DNA of 64,000 nt from Flavisolibacter ginsenosidimutans (GCF_007970805.1 NZ_CP042433.1:1426001-1490000), one strand, 5' to 3'; positions 1-8,951 are shown, numbered from the stretch's first letter. Notes: a model not told the origin generated them from the letters alone. Numbers and translations: made by a program.

Positions 1-896
1 ATGGCACAGCCCACGCCAGCCAAAACATCCAGCACATAATGATGGCTTGAATAAACAGCGGCAAACCAAATTCCAATCATAACAAGAGCAAATAAAATAT
101 TCCAGGTCCCAAACTTTCCTTTCAGGCCATAAAACAGTACGATCAGTATATACGAAGCATGCAGCGAAGGCATGGCCGCAAACACGTTGGAGCTTTTCGC
201 ATAAATGCTTTTAAAAACGCCGGCGCCAACAAGAGCATCAAAACGTCCAAGGCCTGCCGTATTGCCCGGCGTAGAGGAAATAAAATCAAAACCGTGTTGT
301 GCAACGTACCAGGGCGGTGCCGCGGGATAAAGATAATAGCCTATAAAACCGATGATGTTTACCAAAAAAAACGTCAGCGCAAATTGGAAAAACAAAGACC
401 TGTTTTTGAAAAACAGAACGCCGGCAAAAGCCAAAGGCAGAGGAATCCAACACAAATAAAAAATACCGGAAAGCAAATCAAAAAAGGACGATGTGTTTTG
501 TGCGAAAAATTCATTTGGCGTAATCATCTTGCCTTGCGAAGAAAAGCTGAAAAGGCTTTTTTCCGCTTGGTACAAGTCCTGAATATGAACGGTATTGAAC
601 TTGTAATTGGGAAAGGCTTTCATGTAGTCGAACACAATCCAATACACGATAAAAACAGAGAAACCAAGAATAAACCGTCGTGTGGGGCGGCCGGCAAAAT
701 AGCAAGCATTAAAAAGAGCAACAAGAATGACCTGTTCTGTCTTGAAGCCAATTAAAATAGCCGAAACAATAAGATAAGAGGCGGTTAATACAAAAGCCGT
801 TTTAACGGAATGCGCATCAAAGAGAGAATCACCGTGTTGACGGGCTTTCGCTTTCTTAAGCACTTCGGTTTCCTTTTCCGTATCGCAAGAAGTCAT
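1..896 (-). CDS. PAP2-family inositol phosphorylceramide synthase-like protein (3' end cut off)
   Basis: Polytopic membrane enzyme, read by translating the minus strand from the ATG at 896; 298 codons are visible and the reading frame leaves the window. It carries the PAP2/AUR1-type signature: PPWY near residue 197, SLHAS with His246, and SSHHYVLDVLAG with His285/286 and Asp290, the usual catalytic His/Asp set. About six hydrophobic segments surround these. The family includes lipid phosphatases and the AUR1-like enzymes that move phosphoinositol from phosphatidylinositol to ceramide. The genes upstream on the same strand make inositol phosphate and phosphatidylinositol, which favours inositol phosphorylceramide synthase over a general phosphatase. 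The frame stays open upstream of 896 to near the end of the preceding gene, so an alternative non-ATG start is possible. The identity of the accepting lipid is inference. Confidence 0.8.
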   Translation of the reverse strand, partial: MTSCDTEKETEVLKKAKARQHGDSLFDAHSVKTAFVLTASYLIVSAILIGFKTEQVILVALFNACYFAGRPTRRFILGFSVFIVYWIVFDYMKAFPNYKFNTVHIQDLYQAEKSLFSFSSQGKMITPNEFFAQNTSSFFDLLSGIFYLCWIPLPLAFAGVLFFKNRSLFFQFALTFFLVNIIGFIGYYLYPAAPPWYVAQHGFDFISSTPGNTAGLGRFDALVGAGVFKSIYAKSSNVFAAMPSLHASYILIVLFYGLKGKFGTWNILFALVMIGIWFAAVYSSHHYVLDVLAGVGCA

Positions 897-976
897 GAAA
901 AGCAGCGGTTGTTTACCGGGCAAATGTAAGCGGAAGATGAGTTCGGGAAGGACGCCAATGATGAACGAAGCAAAGC

Positions 977-1723
977 TTATAGTTTCACAAGACGTTGTTG
1001 ACTTGATGCTTTCTGCCGGTCCTTTGCTTCGAGTGCACGTTTGGCATCCATCAGGCGTTGATAAGCCGTAAGGTTTGTAAGCACGGCCAATACGGCAAGC
1101 GGCAGCGTAAACACCGACATTGTTTCAAACACATGAAACGGGATGCCTTTTACAAACAACTTGTAATTGCCGCCAATGTATCCCGAAACAATGCCACAAG
1201 CAAGCGCCGAAGTGCCCACCAATACAACTCGTTCGGGGCGTTGCATTAGACCGCCCTTACATTCAATCCCTAAACCTTCGGCCCTTGCGCGGGTGTAGCT
1301 TACCATCATTGAGCCAATCAACCCGATAAACGCAATGAGAGAAGACATGAAATAGTGATGCGCAATTAAATAGTAGCAAATGCCGAGAAAGGTAAATAGC
1401 TCGCTATACCGGTCTAAAACAGAATCGAGCAAAGCACCGAAGGACGAACTCATTTTTCCCAGCCTTGCTACTTGTCCGTCAAGCATGTCAAACAACCCTG
1501 CAAAAAGTACAAGACCACCGGCCCAGCCAACGTACCGAAAGTCGCCGCGGTTGCCTTCTTCGGCACCCATTATAAAGATAACTGCCACGCCAACGTTGAG
1601 CAGGAAACCGATAACCGTCACCACGTTTGGTGTAAAGCCAATCTTCACCAGCAGCTTTACAAACGGGTCAATGATTTTATAAATACCGAATTGAAGTCGT
1701 ACACGAAGAGGTCTGGTTTCCAT
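977..1723 (-). CDS. CDP-alcohol phosphatidyltransferase (phosphatidylinositol-phosphate synthase)
   Basis: Integral membrane transferase of 248 residues from the ATG at 1723 (a TTG two codons upstream is less likely). It contains the full CDP-alcohol phosphotransferase motif DGxxAR-x8-GxxxDxxxD: Asp82, Gly83, Arg87, Gly96, Asp100 and Asp104, in a context of about six membrane helices. The family condenses CDP-diacylglycerol with an alcohol or sugar phosphate. The adjacent inositol-phosphate synthase and PgpA-like phosphatase indicate that the acceptor is inositol phosphate, giving phosphatidylinositol phosphate. It lies about 40 bases after the GtrA gene and 80 bases before the PAP2 gene, in one operon. 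A phosphatidylglycerophosphate or phosphatidylserine synthase role is the alternative, but the neighbours argue against it. Confidence 0.86.
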   Translation of the reverse strand: METRPLRVRLQFGIYKIIDPFVKLLVKIGFTPNVVTVIGFLLNVGVAVIFIMGAEEGNRGDFRYVGWAGGLVLFAGLFDMLDGQVARLGKMSSSFGALLDSVLDRYSELFTFLGICYYLIAHHYFMSSLIAFIGLIGSMMVSYTRARAEGLGIECKGGLMQRPERVVLVGTSALACGIVSGYIGGNYKLFVKGIPFHVFETMSVFTLPLAVLAVLTNLTAYQRLMDAKRALEAKDRQKASSQQRLVKL

Positions 1724-1764
1724 ATTCAAAGTTTTGCGCCAGGCGGTTTTTTGCGTTGGGCTGT

Positions 1765-2136
1765 TTACCTGAAAACAAACCTTTTTTGCAAAGGGTAATT
1801 GTAAGCAATCGCTAAAAACAAAGTAACGGTAATTTTAGAAACAATGTAATTAAGACCCCCGATGTGTGTAAGCAGGTAAATCCCCGAAGTAGCCAGCAGC
1901 AAATAGCCCAGCCACACCAAAAAGTAGCGGCCAAGCTGAATGTGAGGGGCCGTATAGCCGCCTCGAAAAACCCATTGCCTTCCTATTGAAAAATTGGTAA
2001 CGCCGCCAATGATGGTTCCTGCACTGCTGCCCGCAACGTACCAAAAACCGAAGAACTCCACGGAAAGAATCATTATTACGTAATCAATCAGTGAAGCGGC
2101 AAACGAGGCCAGTTGAGCTTTGGCAAACGTGAACAT
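1765..2136 (-). CDS. GtrA-like small membrane protein
   Basis: A 123-residue protein with four hydrophobic segments and the GtrA layout: an N-terminal FAKAQLASF stretch, then a glycine-rich turn with GTIIGGVTNF near residues 40-49. GtrA family members are thought to flip polyprenyl-linked sugars or otherwise serve cell-surface glycosylation. The start codon overlaps the stop of the PgpA-like gene by one base (TAATG), which indicates translational coupling within the inositol-lipid operon. A role in moving an inositol lipid or its precursor across the inner membrane is an inference from position only. Confidence 0.78.
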   Translation of the reverse strand: MFTFAKAQLASFAASLIDYVIMILSVEFFGFWYVAGSSAGTIIGGVTNFSIGRQWVFRGGYTAPHIQLGRYFLVWLGYLLLATSGIYLLTHIGGLNYIVSKITVTLFLAIAYNYPLQKRFVFR

Positions 2137-2588
2137 TAAAAAGAAAAATATTTGATGAGCAGATGCAAAATTACAGCAGAATAAATGCCCGCTAAAAGAT
2201 CGTCAAGCATCACGCCCCAACCCGCTGGCGCTGCTTCTGCGTTGCGAATGAACAAAGGCTTGGCAATGTCGAAAAAACGAAACAGAATAAAAGCTAAAAG
2301 ATAATTCATCCAACTGAACGGCAGCAGGAACAACGCCACGCTCATGCCCAGCCACTCGTCAATGACAATTCGATTGCTGTCGTGTCCCCAAATTTTTTCT
2401 ACCCTTGCCGACACCCAAACACCGGCAAAAAACAAAACAAGAATGTGTGTTGTTTGTTCAACCCAACTCGTTTGGTCAATGCGCAAAGCCCACCACAAAA
2501 GGCAACAAAAAAGTGCAGCCACTGTGCCTGCACCTTTTTGCAGATAGCCAATGCCGAGGCAAGTGGCAATCAGTTTGTTTACGATCAT
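2136..2588 (-). CDS. PgpA-like lipid phosphatase
   Basis: A 150-residue membrane protein resembling phosphatidylglycerophosphatase A: N-terminal GIGYLQKGAGTVAALF (family pattern G-x-G-x-x-P-x-A-P-G-T with the prolines replaced) and an acidic NRIVIDEWLGM segment near residues 72-82, followed by further membrane helices and a C-terminal MLDDLLAGIYSA. PgpA enzymes remove the terminal phosphate from phosphatidylglycerophosphate. Here it sits between inositol-phosphate synthase (ATGA overlap at 2585-2588) and GtrA, so dephosphorylation of phosphatidylinositol phosphate to phosphatidylinositol is the more likely reaction. Housekeeping phosphatidylglycerol synthesis remains possible. Confidence 0.8.
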   Translation of the reverse strand: MIVNKLIATCLGIGYLQKGAGTVAALFCCLLWWALRIDQTSWVEQTTHILVLFFAGVWVSARVEKIWGHDSNRIVIDEWLGMSVALFLLPFSWMNYLLAFILFRFFDIAKPLFIRNAEAAPAGWGVMLDDLLAGIYSAVILHLLIKYFSF

Positions 2589-3913
2589 GACATTGCTTCT
2601 ACAAGATCCTGGTAATAATCCAAACCGAGATGCGTGATCAGGTCTTCGCCCATGAGGTGGCGCAGCGTATTTTGCAGCTTGATCAATTGCTTGAAGATGT
2701 CGTGCTCGGGGCGCAGGCCCGGAGCGGTTTGCGGCGATTTAAAGTAAAACGACAACCACTCCTGTATGCCCGACATGCCGGCACGTTTGGCCAGGTCCAT
2801 GAAGAGTGCAAGATCGAGAACAATCGGCGCAGCCAAAATGGAATCGCGGCAAAGAAAATTAATCTTAATCTGCATGGGATAACCAAGCCAGCCAAAGATG
2901 TCAATGTTGTCCCAGCTCTCTTTGTTATCGCCGTGCGGCGGATAATAATTGATGCGCACTTTGTGATAAAGTTCACCGTAGAGTTCCTGGTTGTGTTCGG
3001 GTTGCAAAATGTCTTCCAACACACTCAGCTTCGATACTTCTTTTGTTTTGAAATTATCGGGATGATCCAACACGTAACCGTCGCGGTTACCAAGAATATT
3101 GCTGGAGAACCAACCTTTCACACCAAGGGCACGAGCCGCTAAACCGGGAGCCAAAATGGTCTTCATCAAAGTCTGGCCGGTTTTAAAGTCTTTACCGCCA
3201 ATGGGCGTGGCCGTTTGTTTCGATAACTCAACCAGGGCCGGAATGTCAACCGTTAGATTGGGAGCGCCGTTGGCAAAAGGCACGCCCAGTTTCAATGCCG
3301 CGTAGGCATAAATCATAGACGGTGAAATGGCCGCATCGTTGTTGCGCAAACCTTCTTCAAAACTTTCCAGCGATTGATGCACCGCCGAAGGCTCGATGTA
3401 TTTTTCAGTAGAGCCGCACCACACAATTACCACCCTTGCGCAGTCATTGGCATCGCGAAAATTTTCAATGTCGTCCATTAAGGCTTTTGCCAGATCAGCT
3501 TTGCTGGCTGCGGCTTTCACGTGATCGCCGTCGAGGTTTGAAATGTAGCTTTTATCAAAGACCGCTTTCATGGGCTTAATCGCTTCCAGTTCGGCTTTCA
3601 CTGCATGAAGCAACAGCGGCTCCAGCACTTTTGCTTTGCTTGCCGCTTCAAATACGTTGTCACTGTAAACATCCCAGCCGCCAAAAACAATATCCTGCAA
3701 ATCGGCCAGCGGCACAAATTCTTTGATCTTTGGGTAGCGGTTTTCCGTTCTTTTTCCCAGGCGAATGTTGCCCATTTGCGTAAGTGAGCCTACCGGTTGG
3801 GCCAGACCTTTTTTCACGGCTTCCACACCTGCAATTAGCGTGGTAGCCACGGCCCCTAAACCGGGAATGAGCACACCCAGTTTGCCGTCTTTTTTCTCAA
3901 TGTTGGTGAGCAT
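2585..3913 (-). CDS. ino1: myo-inositol-1(3)-phosphate synthase
   Basis: Cytosolic NAD-dependent isomerase converting glucose 6-phosphate to inositol phosphate, the committed step for inositol lipids. The 442-residue protein shows the Rossmann glycine-rich turn LIPGLGAVATTL near residues 14-25, an NGAPNLTVDIPAL segment, and the family active-site region GGKDFKTGQTLMKT in the middle of the protein, which replaces the more usual GDDxKSGQT. Length and order fit the inositol-1-phosphate synthase family of Bacteroidota. It is the first gene of the five-gene minus-strand operon, and its stop overlaps the next start (ATGA). Upstream, 203 bases separate it from the divergent ung gene. Confidence 0.92.
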   Translation of the reverse strand: MLTNIEKKDGKLGVLIPGLGAVATTLIAGVEAVKKGLAQPVGSLTQMGNIRLGKRTENRYPKIKEFVPLADLQDIVFGGWDVYSDNVFEAASKAKVLEPLLLHAVKAELEAIKPMKAVFDKSYISNLDGDHVKAAASKADLAKALMDDIENFRDANDCARVVIVWCGSTEKYIEPSAVHQSLESFEEGLRNNDAAISPSMIYAYAALKLGVPFANGAPNLTVDIPALVELSKQTATPIGGKDFKTGQTLMKTILAPGLAARALGVKGWFSSNILGNRDGYVLDHPDNFKTKEVSKLSVLEDILQPEHNQELYGELYHKVRINYYPPHGDNKESWDNIDIFGWLGYPMQIKINFLCRDSILAAPIVLDLALFMDLAKRAGMSGIQEWLSFYFKSPQTAPGLRPEHDIFKQLIKLQNTLRHLMGEDLITHLGLDYYQDLVEAMS

Positions 3914-4088
3914 ATCAATTTGTTGAAGATGTAAGAAATAGCAGAAGTTGCGGAGGTTGTGCTCTCCAAAACCTCTTTTGATTCAAAGCAAAGAAAATGG
4001 AAAATCGGTTTTAACCGTGCAATTATTTTGCACATTCAACCGCGGTTTCACAACCGGAAACCGCTGTGTTCAGCGCACAATTCCACCT

Positions 4089-4096
4089 TACATTTG
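4089..4096 (+). promoter_or_regulatory. Bacteroidota -7 element upstream of ung
   Basis: TACATTTG fits the Bacteroidota -7 consensus TAnnTTTG and ends 20 bases before the ung start. No convincing -33 TTG is seen at the expected spacing. Confidence 0.4.
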
Positions 4097-4116
4097 TTTT
4101 GTATAAACCTTAGCCA

Positions 4117-4788
4117 ATGAACGTCAGGATTGAAGAATCGTGGAAAGAAGTCTTGCAGGAAGAATTTAAGAAGCCATACTTCAAACAAATTACAGCGCAC
4201 ATTAAAACCGAAAAAGAACAGGGCAAAACCATTTATCCGCCAGGGCCTTTAATCTTCAATGCGTTTGAACAAACGCCTTTCGATAATGTGAAGGTTGTCT
4301 TGCTCGGACAAGATCCTTATCACGGAAAAGGGCAAGCGATGGGCTTAAGCTTTTCGGTGCCTGATGGCGTGCCCAAGCCGCCTTCGCTCGTCAATATTTT
4401 TAAAGAACTGCACGACGATACCGGCGTGCCCATTCCCAATACAGGCAATCTGACCAAATGGGCGCAAGGAGGTGTAATGTTGTTGAACGCTGCGCTTACG
4501 GTACGTGCCGGCGAACCAAACAGCCATGCAAAAATTGGCTGGCACCAGTTTACCGATACCGTCATCCAAAAAATATCCGAATTAAAAGAGAACGTGGTGT
4601 TTTTGTTGTGGGGAAAATTTGCGCAGGACAAAACAGAATTGATCAATACAAAAAAGCATCACGTATTAAAAGCAGCGCACCCTTCTCCTTTTGCTGCCGA
4701 CAAAGGCTTTTTTGGCTGCCGCCATTTTTCAAAAACCAATGCGTATTTGGTAAAGCACGGCATTGATCCGGTTGACTGGGCAATATGA
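4117..4788 (+). CDS. ung: Uracil-DNA glycosylase
   Basis: Family 1 uracil-DNA glycosylase, 223 residues, which excises uracil from DNA in base-excision repair. Both diagnostic motifs are present: GQDPYHG with catalytic Asp66 and His69, and HPSPFAAD with His188. The length is normal for the family. It is transcribed away from the inositol-lipid operon; a TAnnTTTG element lies just upstream. The following acyltransferase begins 58 bases after its stop if the ATG at 4847 is used. Confidence 0.97.
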   Translation: MNVRIEESWKEVLQEEFKKPYFKQITAHIKTEKEQGKTIYPPGPLIFNAFEQTPFDNVKVVLLGQDPYHGKGQAMGLSFSVPDGVPKPPSLVNIFKELHDDTGVPIPNTGNLTKWAQGGVMLLNAALTVRAGEPNSHAKIGWHQFTDTVIQKISELKENVVFLLWGKFAQDKTELINTKKHHVLKAAHPSPFAADKGFFGCRHFSKTNAYLVKHGIDPVDWAI

Positions 4789-4846
4789 AAACGAAGGTCA
4801 GAAGTCATCTGTTAGTTATCAAACTTCCGTCCACATCTTTGCATGC

Positions 4847-5578
4847 ATGAATCTTCTTAAAAACATTTTAGGCCGGATTATGGCTTTTTGGGCGCTGCTC
4901 GTATTCGTGCTTTCCCTGTTGGTTTTCGTTATTCCCGTTTGGCTGGCTGACCGTCTTTCCGAACCGAAACGCTCAAGGGTTTCGCATATTTTTTATTGCG
5001 GCTGGATGACAACCTTTTTTGTACTGTCGGGTGTGCGGCGTGTTTTTAAAGGCAGAGAAAATTTTAAGGAGGGACAGAACTACGTGGTTATTTGCAATCA
5101 CCGTTCAATGATGGACCCACCGCTCTCCACTCCGGCCATTCCCGGGCCAAACAAAACAATTGCAAAAGTTGAAATGGCGAAAATCCCCGTGTTCGGGGTT
5201 ATTTACCGGAGCGGCGCAGTGTTGGTTGACCGCAAAAGCGATGAAGGCAGAAGGCAGGCTTATATTAAGATGAAAGAAGTACTCGGCCGGGGTTTGCACA
5301 TGTGCATTTATCCCGAAGGCACACGCAACAAAACAAAGGAACCGTTGACACGGTTTCAAGACGGCGCTTTTCGCCTGGCAATTGATGCCAAAAAGCCCAT
5401 TATTCCTTCGCTGATCTTTAACACAGAGAGAGTGTTGCCGCGAAAGCCTTTCTTTTTTTGGCCCACCAAAGTGGAGATGCATTTTTTACCGCAAATAGAT
5501 GTAGAAGGAAAATCGGTGCAGCAACTAAAAGAAGAAGCGTTTGAAAAGATGAAAGCTTATTACGTCGCAAACGCTTAA
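4847..5578 (+). CDS. 1-acyl-sn-glycerol-3-phosphate acyltransferase (PlsC family)
   Basis: Membrane-anchored acyltransferase of 243 residues that probably acylates lysophosphatidic acid in phospholipid synthesis. An N-terminal hydrophobic segment is followed by the HX4D motif NHRSMMDPP and the PEGTRN motif, the two catalytic and binding signatures of the PlsC family, and an FQDGAF motif. The frame is open further upstream into ung (to 4763), but the ATG at 4847 gives a normal membrane-anchor start. A second member of the family lies at 14422-15183, so the two may differ in substrate; aminoacyl-lipid or ornithine-lipid acylation cannot be excluded. Confidence 0.88.
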   Translation: MNLLKNILGRIMAFWALLVFVLSLLVFVIPVWLADRLSEPKRSRVSHIFYCGWMTTFFVLSGVRRVFKGRENFKEGQNYVVICNHRSMMDPPLSTPAIPGPNKTIAKVEMAKIPVFGVIYRSGAVLVDRKSDEGRRQAYIKMKEVLGRGLHMCIYPEGTRNKTKEPLTRFQDGAFRLAIDAKKPIIPSLIFNTERVLPRKPFFFWPTKVEMHFLPQIDVEGKSVQQLKEEAFEKMKAYYVANA

Positions 5579-5579
5579 T

Positions 5580-6164
5580 TCATTGTTGTTCTACGGCAGT
5601 AGTATCGTTTACCAACAAGACAAAAGCTTCCGCGAATTCCGTTAAATTCCGTTGCGTTTTGCTATCCTTAATGTTTCCGTCTTCAGATATTTTTCCCTTT
5701 ATACCCTGAATCAGCAGGCAAGTTTCGTCGGTGAACCTCGCCATTACTGTTCGCATAATCAACTGCAATTCTTCGTGGCCTCTTTCACCTTGTGCCGAAG
5801 CCGTAATCAAACCCGTTGGTTTGTTGCTGAATACAGTTGTAGCAACGCACCATTCAATGGCGTTTTTCAATCCGCTGGGAATGCTAAAAACATATTCCGG
5901 CGTGCAGATAATCAAGCCGTCGGCTTTTGCAACGGCTTCTCTAAATCTTACCACTGTTTCCGGCGGATTTTCTACAGACAGTTTTGGATCAAAATGCGGA
6001 AGCGTTTTTAAATCGCCAAACGCCGTCAACACAAAATTGTTTGGCAGCAAGCGGGATAGATGTTCAACGAGTTTTTGGTTTGATGAACTATCGCTTGCGC
6101 TTCCAATAATTGCCAGGATGTTTTTTGTATGCGTCGTTGCCTCTGGGTCTTGCGTCAATTCCAT
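5580..6164 (-). CDS. NADPH-dependent FMN reductase family protein
   Basis: Cytosolic flavodoxin-like oxidoreductase of 194 residues. The N-terminal GSASDSSSN phosphate-binding loop and the central CTPEYVFSIPSGLKNAIEW segment are the hallmark FMN-binding parts of the NADPH-dependent FMN reductase family (azoreductase, chromate and quinone reductase relatives). The ATG at 6164 is chosen; a TTG directly before it is also in frame. It begins 11 bases after the lptD stop on the same strand, so it is probably co-transcribed, although no functional link is evident. The physiological substrate is unknown. Confidence 0.85.
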   Translation of the reverse strand: MELTQDPEATTHTKNILAIIGSASDSSSNQKLVEHLSRLLPNNFVLTAFGDLKTLPHFDPKLSVENPPETVVRFREAVAKADGLIICTPEYVFSIPSGLKNAIEWCVATTVFSNKPTGLITASAQGERGHEELQLIMRTVMARFTDETCLLIQGIKGKISEDGNIKDSKTQRNLTEFAEAFVLLVNDTTAVEQQ

Positions 6165-6175
6165 CAAGCAGCTTC

Positions 6176-8941
6176 TTAATAATTGTAAAACGTTCTTGTC
6201 CTGTTTACCCGCAAGTCTCGCAGTACCGATGACTTGGGACTTAGCGTAATGTTGAAGTACTGGTAATTGCCAATGGGCGTCACGGCAATGGACATTTGCC
6301 AGCAGTGCATTTCGCGGGCAATGCTCATGGAGAAGCTCGTCACCTTGCCCGTGTTGAAATCAAAAAAGCCGTTGGTGCTGAAGTTCCACTTGGGCGTTAA
6401 ATTAAAACTGTTGTTGAAGGAGATGCTCGAATTAATGCTCGTTGTATAGCCGCTGTAGTCCGGCTTCAGGGTTCGGTTAAAAGACAAGGAATACGAAAGG
6501 TTCACGGACCATGGAATATTGAAATCCACAAACTCGGCAGGGTTGCGCTGCATGTAATCCTGCAAGGCTTGCTGGTCGCTCAAAAGATTGGGGTCTGTAA
6601 TTGTTGTTTGCTTCTTTGACTTGTCGCCGTCTTTTGACTTGCTTTGAAACGAAGTAGAAGCCGAGATACTCCCGCCGGTAAAACGGCCCGGCGTGAACCG
6701 GCCGCCTTCCCATACAAAACGATTTACACGCAAGCCCGAATCCGTGGCCTGGTAAGGATCAAGCTGGCCTTGCGCCGAGATGCTGAGTTTTTCAAACAAG
6801 GTTGTGCGGAAATAAAGATTGAAGGGCTGAAGCTTGAAAGCAGTATCCAAAAAATTATAGGCGCTTGTAAAACCAAAACCGTCAATCAACTTGACCTTTT
6901 TCGTTCCTCCTTCGGCCGTATCTTTTTTGTTGCGCACTTTCATCTCCAGATTGTTGTCCAGGCCAAAGCTCAATCCGCCAAACCGCCCGTACGAATAAGG
7001 TGAAAACAAATTTCCTTCAAATTGTGCCAGGGCTTGCTTGTGCCCAAGTGTGTCGGTTTGTATGTAGTCGTAGTTACGTTTGGAAACATTGGGCTTGTAG
7101 TTGAAACTAACGGTGGGCCGCATCACGTGGCGAATGGCTACGATGTTCGAGTTTTTTCCAAACTCGTACATACCGTAAATGTTGGTGTTAAAGCTGATGC
7201 CAAAGTTTAATTGCCGGTCTGTATAAAAACCTTTGCGAAGACTGAGCGTATCTACTTTTTTATTTGCGCTGTCCCACACGCGGCTAAAGCGTTTGGTGTA
7301 CCATGTCTCTTCGTAATTCACAAAAGGGCTGACAAAGAATTTTCCCAAAGGCGGCAATTGCAGACTGATGGGGAAACGGTGTTGTGCGCCCCATTGCATC
7401 GTATCCAAAATAGTGCGCAGGCTTACGTGGCCGGTATCGTAAAACGAAATCTGGTTGCGGGCTACAGCGCTGTATCCAACGCCAATCTTTTCGTACCAGC
7501 GCGGCGTACCTACAAACTCTTTGCGCTGAAACGGGTATTGCGTGGTTACCGTAAAACCGGCATCGGGCAAGGTAACATTGATAAGACGGCTAAGGCTGTT
7601 CTGGTTGTGGTTTGCACTAAGCTGCAACGAGTAAGGTTTGCCCTGCCATTGCCGCGTGTACGAAATAGAGGAATAAAGATTGTTTTGAAAATTCTTGTAC
7701 GGGTTGTTGGCAATGTATTGGTTGTACCGCGTAGAGCCGGCGGTAACCGAAGCCATGAAATTGACTCCCGGTTTAGCCCGCGAGTCCATGCTGTGGTTCC
7801 AGTTGATCTGAAAAGCTTTAATGAGTTGATAATCGGGGTCGCCCTTGAAGGCAAACTTTGTATGGGTGATGCCGATGTTGAACGAACCGTTGTAGCGATA
7901 GCGCTTGCGGTATTGCGGAATGAGGTTCAGGTTCCAACCACCATAAGAATAAACGTTGGTGCGAACGGTAACGTCCACGTAATCGTTCAGCACCTGGTAC
8001 CAGCCCATGCCTTCAAGGCCCAAACCAAATTGTACGTTTGAGGTAAACTGCGGCGGCAAAAAACCGGAATGCCTTCCCTGCGAAAGCGGGTAAATGCCAA
8101 AAGGCAAATAAATGGGAATGGGCACGCCTTCAAATTCCGGGTGCGTTGGCCCCGAAACCGCAAGGCTGTTGGAGATAACCTTCATCTTGTTTGTCTTGAA
8201 GGCAAAATGCGGATCGTCCAAATTGCAGGTGGTGAAATAGCCTTCTTTCACGTACACGGTCCGTTCGTCTATTTTCTTCGACACATTGGCTTTAATGTAA
8301 AACTCCCCTTCTTTGGTGTAAGTATTCGTTGTAAGACCTTTCTGGCTCTTAAAATTGTATTGAAAGGAATCGCTTTCAAACATTTGTTCCTTGCTCTTGA
8401 ACGTTGCACGTGTAAGCGTTCGTCCGAGGCTGTCCTTCTCACCGATTGCCGTTAATATATTGGTCTGTTGGTCAAGAACGGTTCGGGGTGCATTGATTAA
8501 AACGTCTTTGTATTTCGTTTCCGTTTTGCCGTACAGGATAAACCGTTGTTCTTTCACCAACAGCACGGCGCTGTCTTCGGCCTGGTACTCTACCGGCGCG
8601 TCTAATGTGTCCTTCGCAAGCTTTAGGGAAAAGGTATCGGTGCGTTGCGCGGTGAAACTTGAATCGTTCTTGCGTGGCGGAAGCGTATCGGAAAGAACCA
8701 GCAGCGAATCGCGACTCGTTCGGGGAATTGTGTCTTTTGCCAATTGCCGGTTTCTGAATGCTGATTGCTGATGACCGATTGCCGATTGCTTCTTCGGAAT
8801 CGTGTCTTTGATCTGCTCTGAAGAAATTGTATTTTGTCCGCCTGCGGCTTGTGTCTTTGCCGACGTTAGCACAATGCAAAATGTGGCTGTGGCCATCAGA
8901 ACACCGAGCCAATTTCGTTTAAATTTGTGCAGTCCGGACAT
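6176..8941 (-). CDS. lptD: LptD-like LPS-assembly outer-membrane protein
   Basis: Large 921-residue outer-membrane protein. After an N-terminal signal segment and a low-complexity Ser/Thr/Asp-rich stretch (to about residue 110) it has an OstA/LptA-like jellyroll domain, roughly residues 120-260, with repeated short beta strands, followed by a long beta-barrel rich in alternating aromatic residues and ending in aromatic TFYNY. The segment FTTCNLDDPHFAFKT and the PIYLPFGIYPLSQGRHSG stretch are typical of the Bacteroidota LptD family. The role is insertion of lipopolysaccharide into the outer leaflet. Its start is divergent from the first amidase gene, with a TACATTTG -7-like element between them. 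Confidence 0.88.
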   Translation of the reverse strand: MSGLHKFKRNWLGVLMATATFCIVLTSAKTQAAGGQNTISSEQIKDTIPKKQSAIGHQQSAFRNRQLAKDTIPRTSRDSLLVLSDTLPPRKNDSSFTAQRTDTFSLKLAKDTLDAPVEYQAEDSAVLLVKEQRFILYGKTETKYKDVLINAPRTVLDQQTNILTAIGEKDSLGRTLTRATFKSKEQMFESDSFQYNFKSQKGLTTNTYTKEGEFYIKANVSKKIDERTVYVKEGYFTTCNLDDPHFAFKTNKMKVISNSLAVSGPTHPEFEGVPIPIYLPFGIYPLSQGRHSGFLPPQFTSNVQFGLGLEGMGWYQVLNDYVDVTVRTNVYSYGGWNLNLIPQYRKRYRYNGSFNIGITHTKFAFKGDPDYQLIKAFQINWNHSMDSRAKPGVNFMASVTAGSTRYNQYIANNPYKNFQNNLYSSISYTRQWQGKPYSLQLSANHNQNSLSRLINVTLPDAGFTVTTQYPFQRKEFVGTPRWYEKIGVGYSAVARNQISFYDTGHVSLRTILDTMQWGAQHRFPISLQLPPLGKFFVSPFVNYEETWYTKRFSRVWDSANKKVDTLSLRKGFYTDRQLNFGISFNTNIYGMYEFGKNSNIVAIRHVMRPTVSFNYKPNVSKRNYDYIQTDTLGHKQALAQFEGNLFSPYSYGRFGGLSFGLDNNLEMKVRNKKDTAEGGTKKVKLIDGFGFTSAYNFLDTAFKLQPFNLYFRTTLFEKLSISAQGQLDPYQATDSGLRVNRFVWEGGRFTPGRFTGGSISASTSFQSKSKDGDKSKKQTTITDPNLLSDQQALQDYMQRNPAEFVDFNIPWSVNLSYSLSFNRTLKPDYSGYTTSINSSISFNNSFNLTPKWNFSTNGFFDFNTGKVTSFSMSIAREMHCWQMSIAVTPIGNYQYFNITLSPKSSVLRDLRVNRTRTFYNY

Positions 8942-8951
8942 AAGAAGTAAA

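Noticed and set aside
159..755. 198-codon plus-strand open frame at the left end
   Set aside because: It runs opposite the well-supported membrane enzyme at 1-896 and has a basic, non-protein-like composition.
7211..8041. 276-codon plus-strand open frame inside lptD
   Set aside because: It is the antisense shadow of lptD; the lptD frame has signal, OstA-like and barrel features, the other has none.
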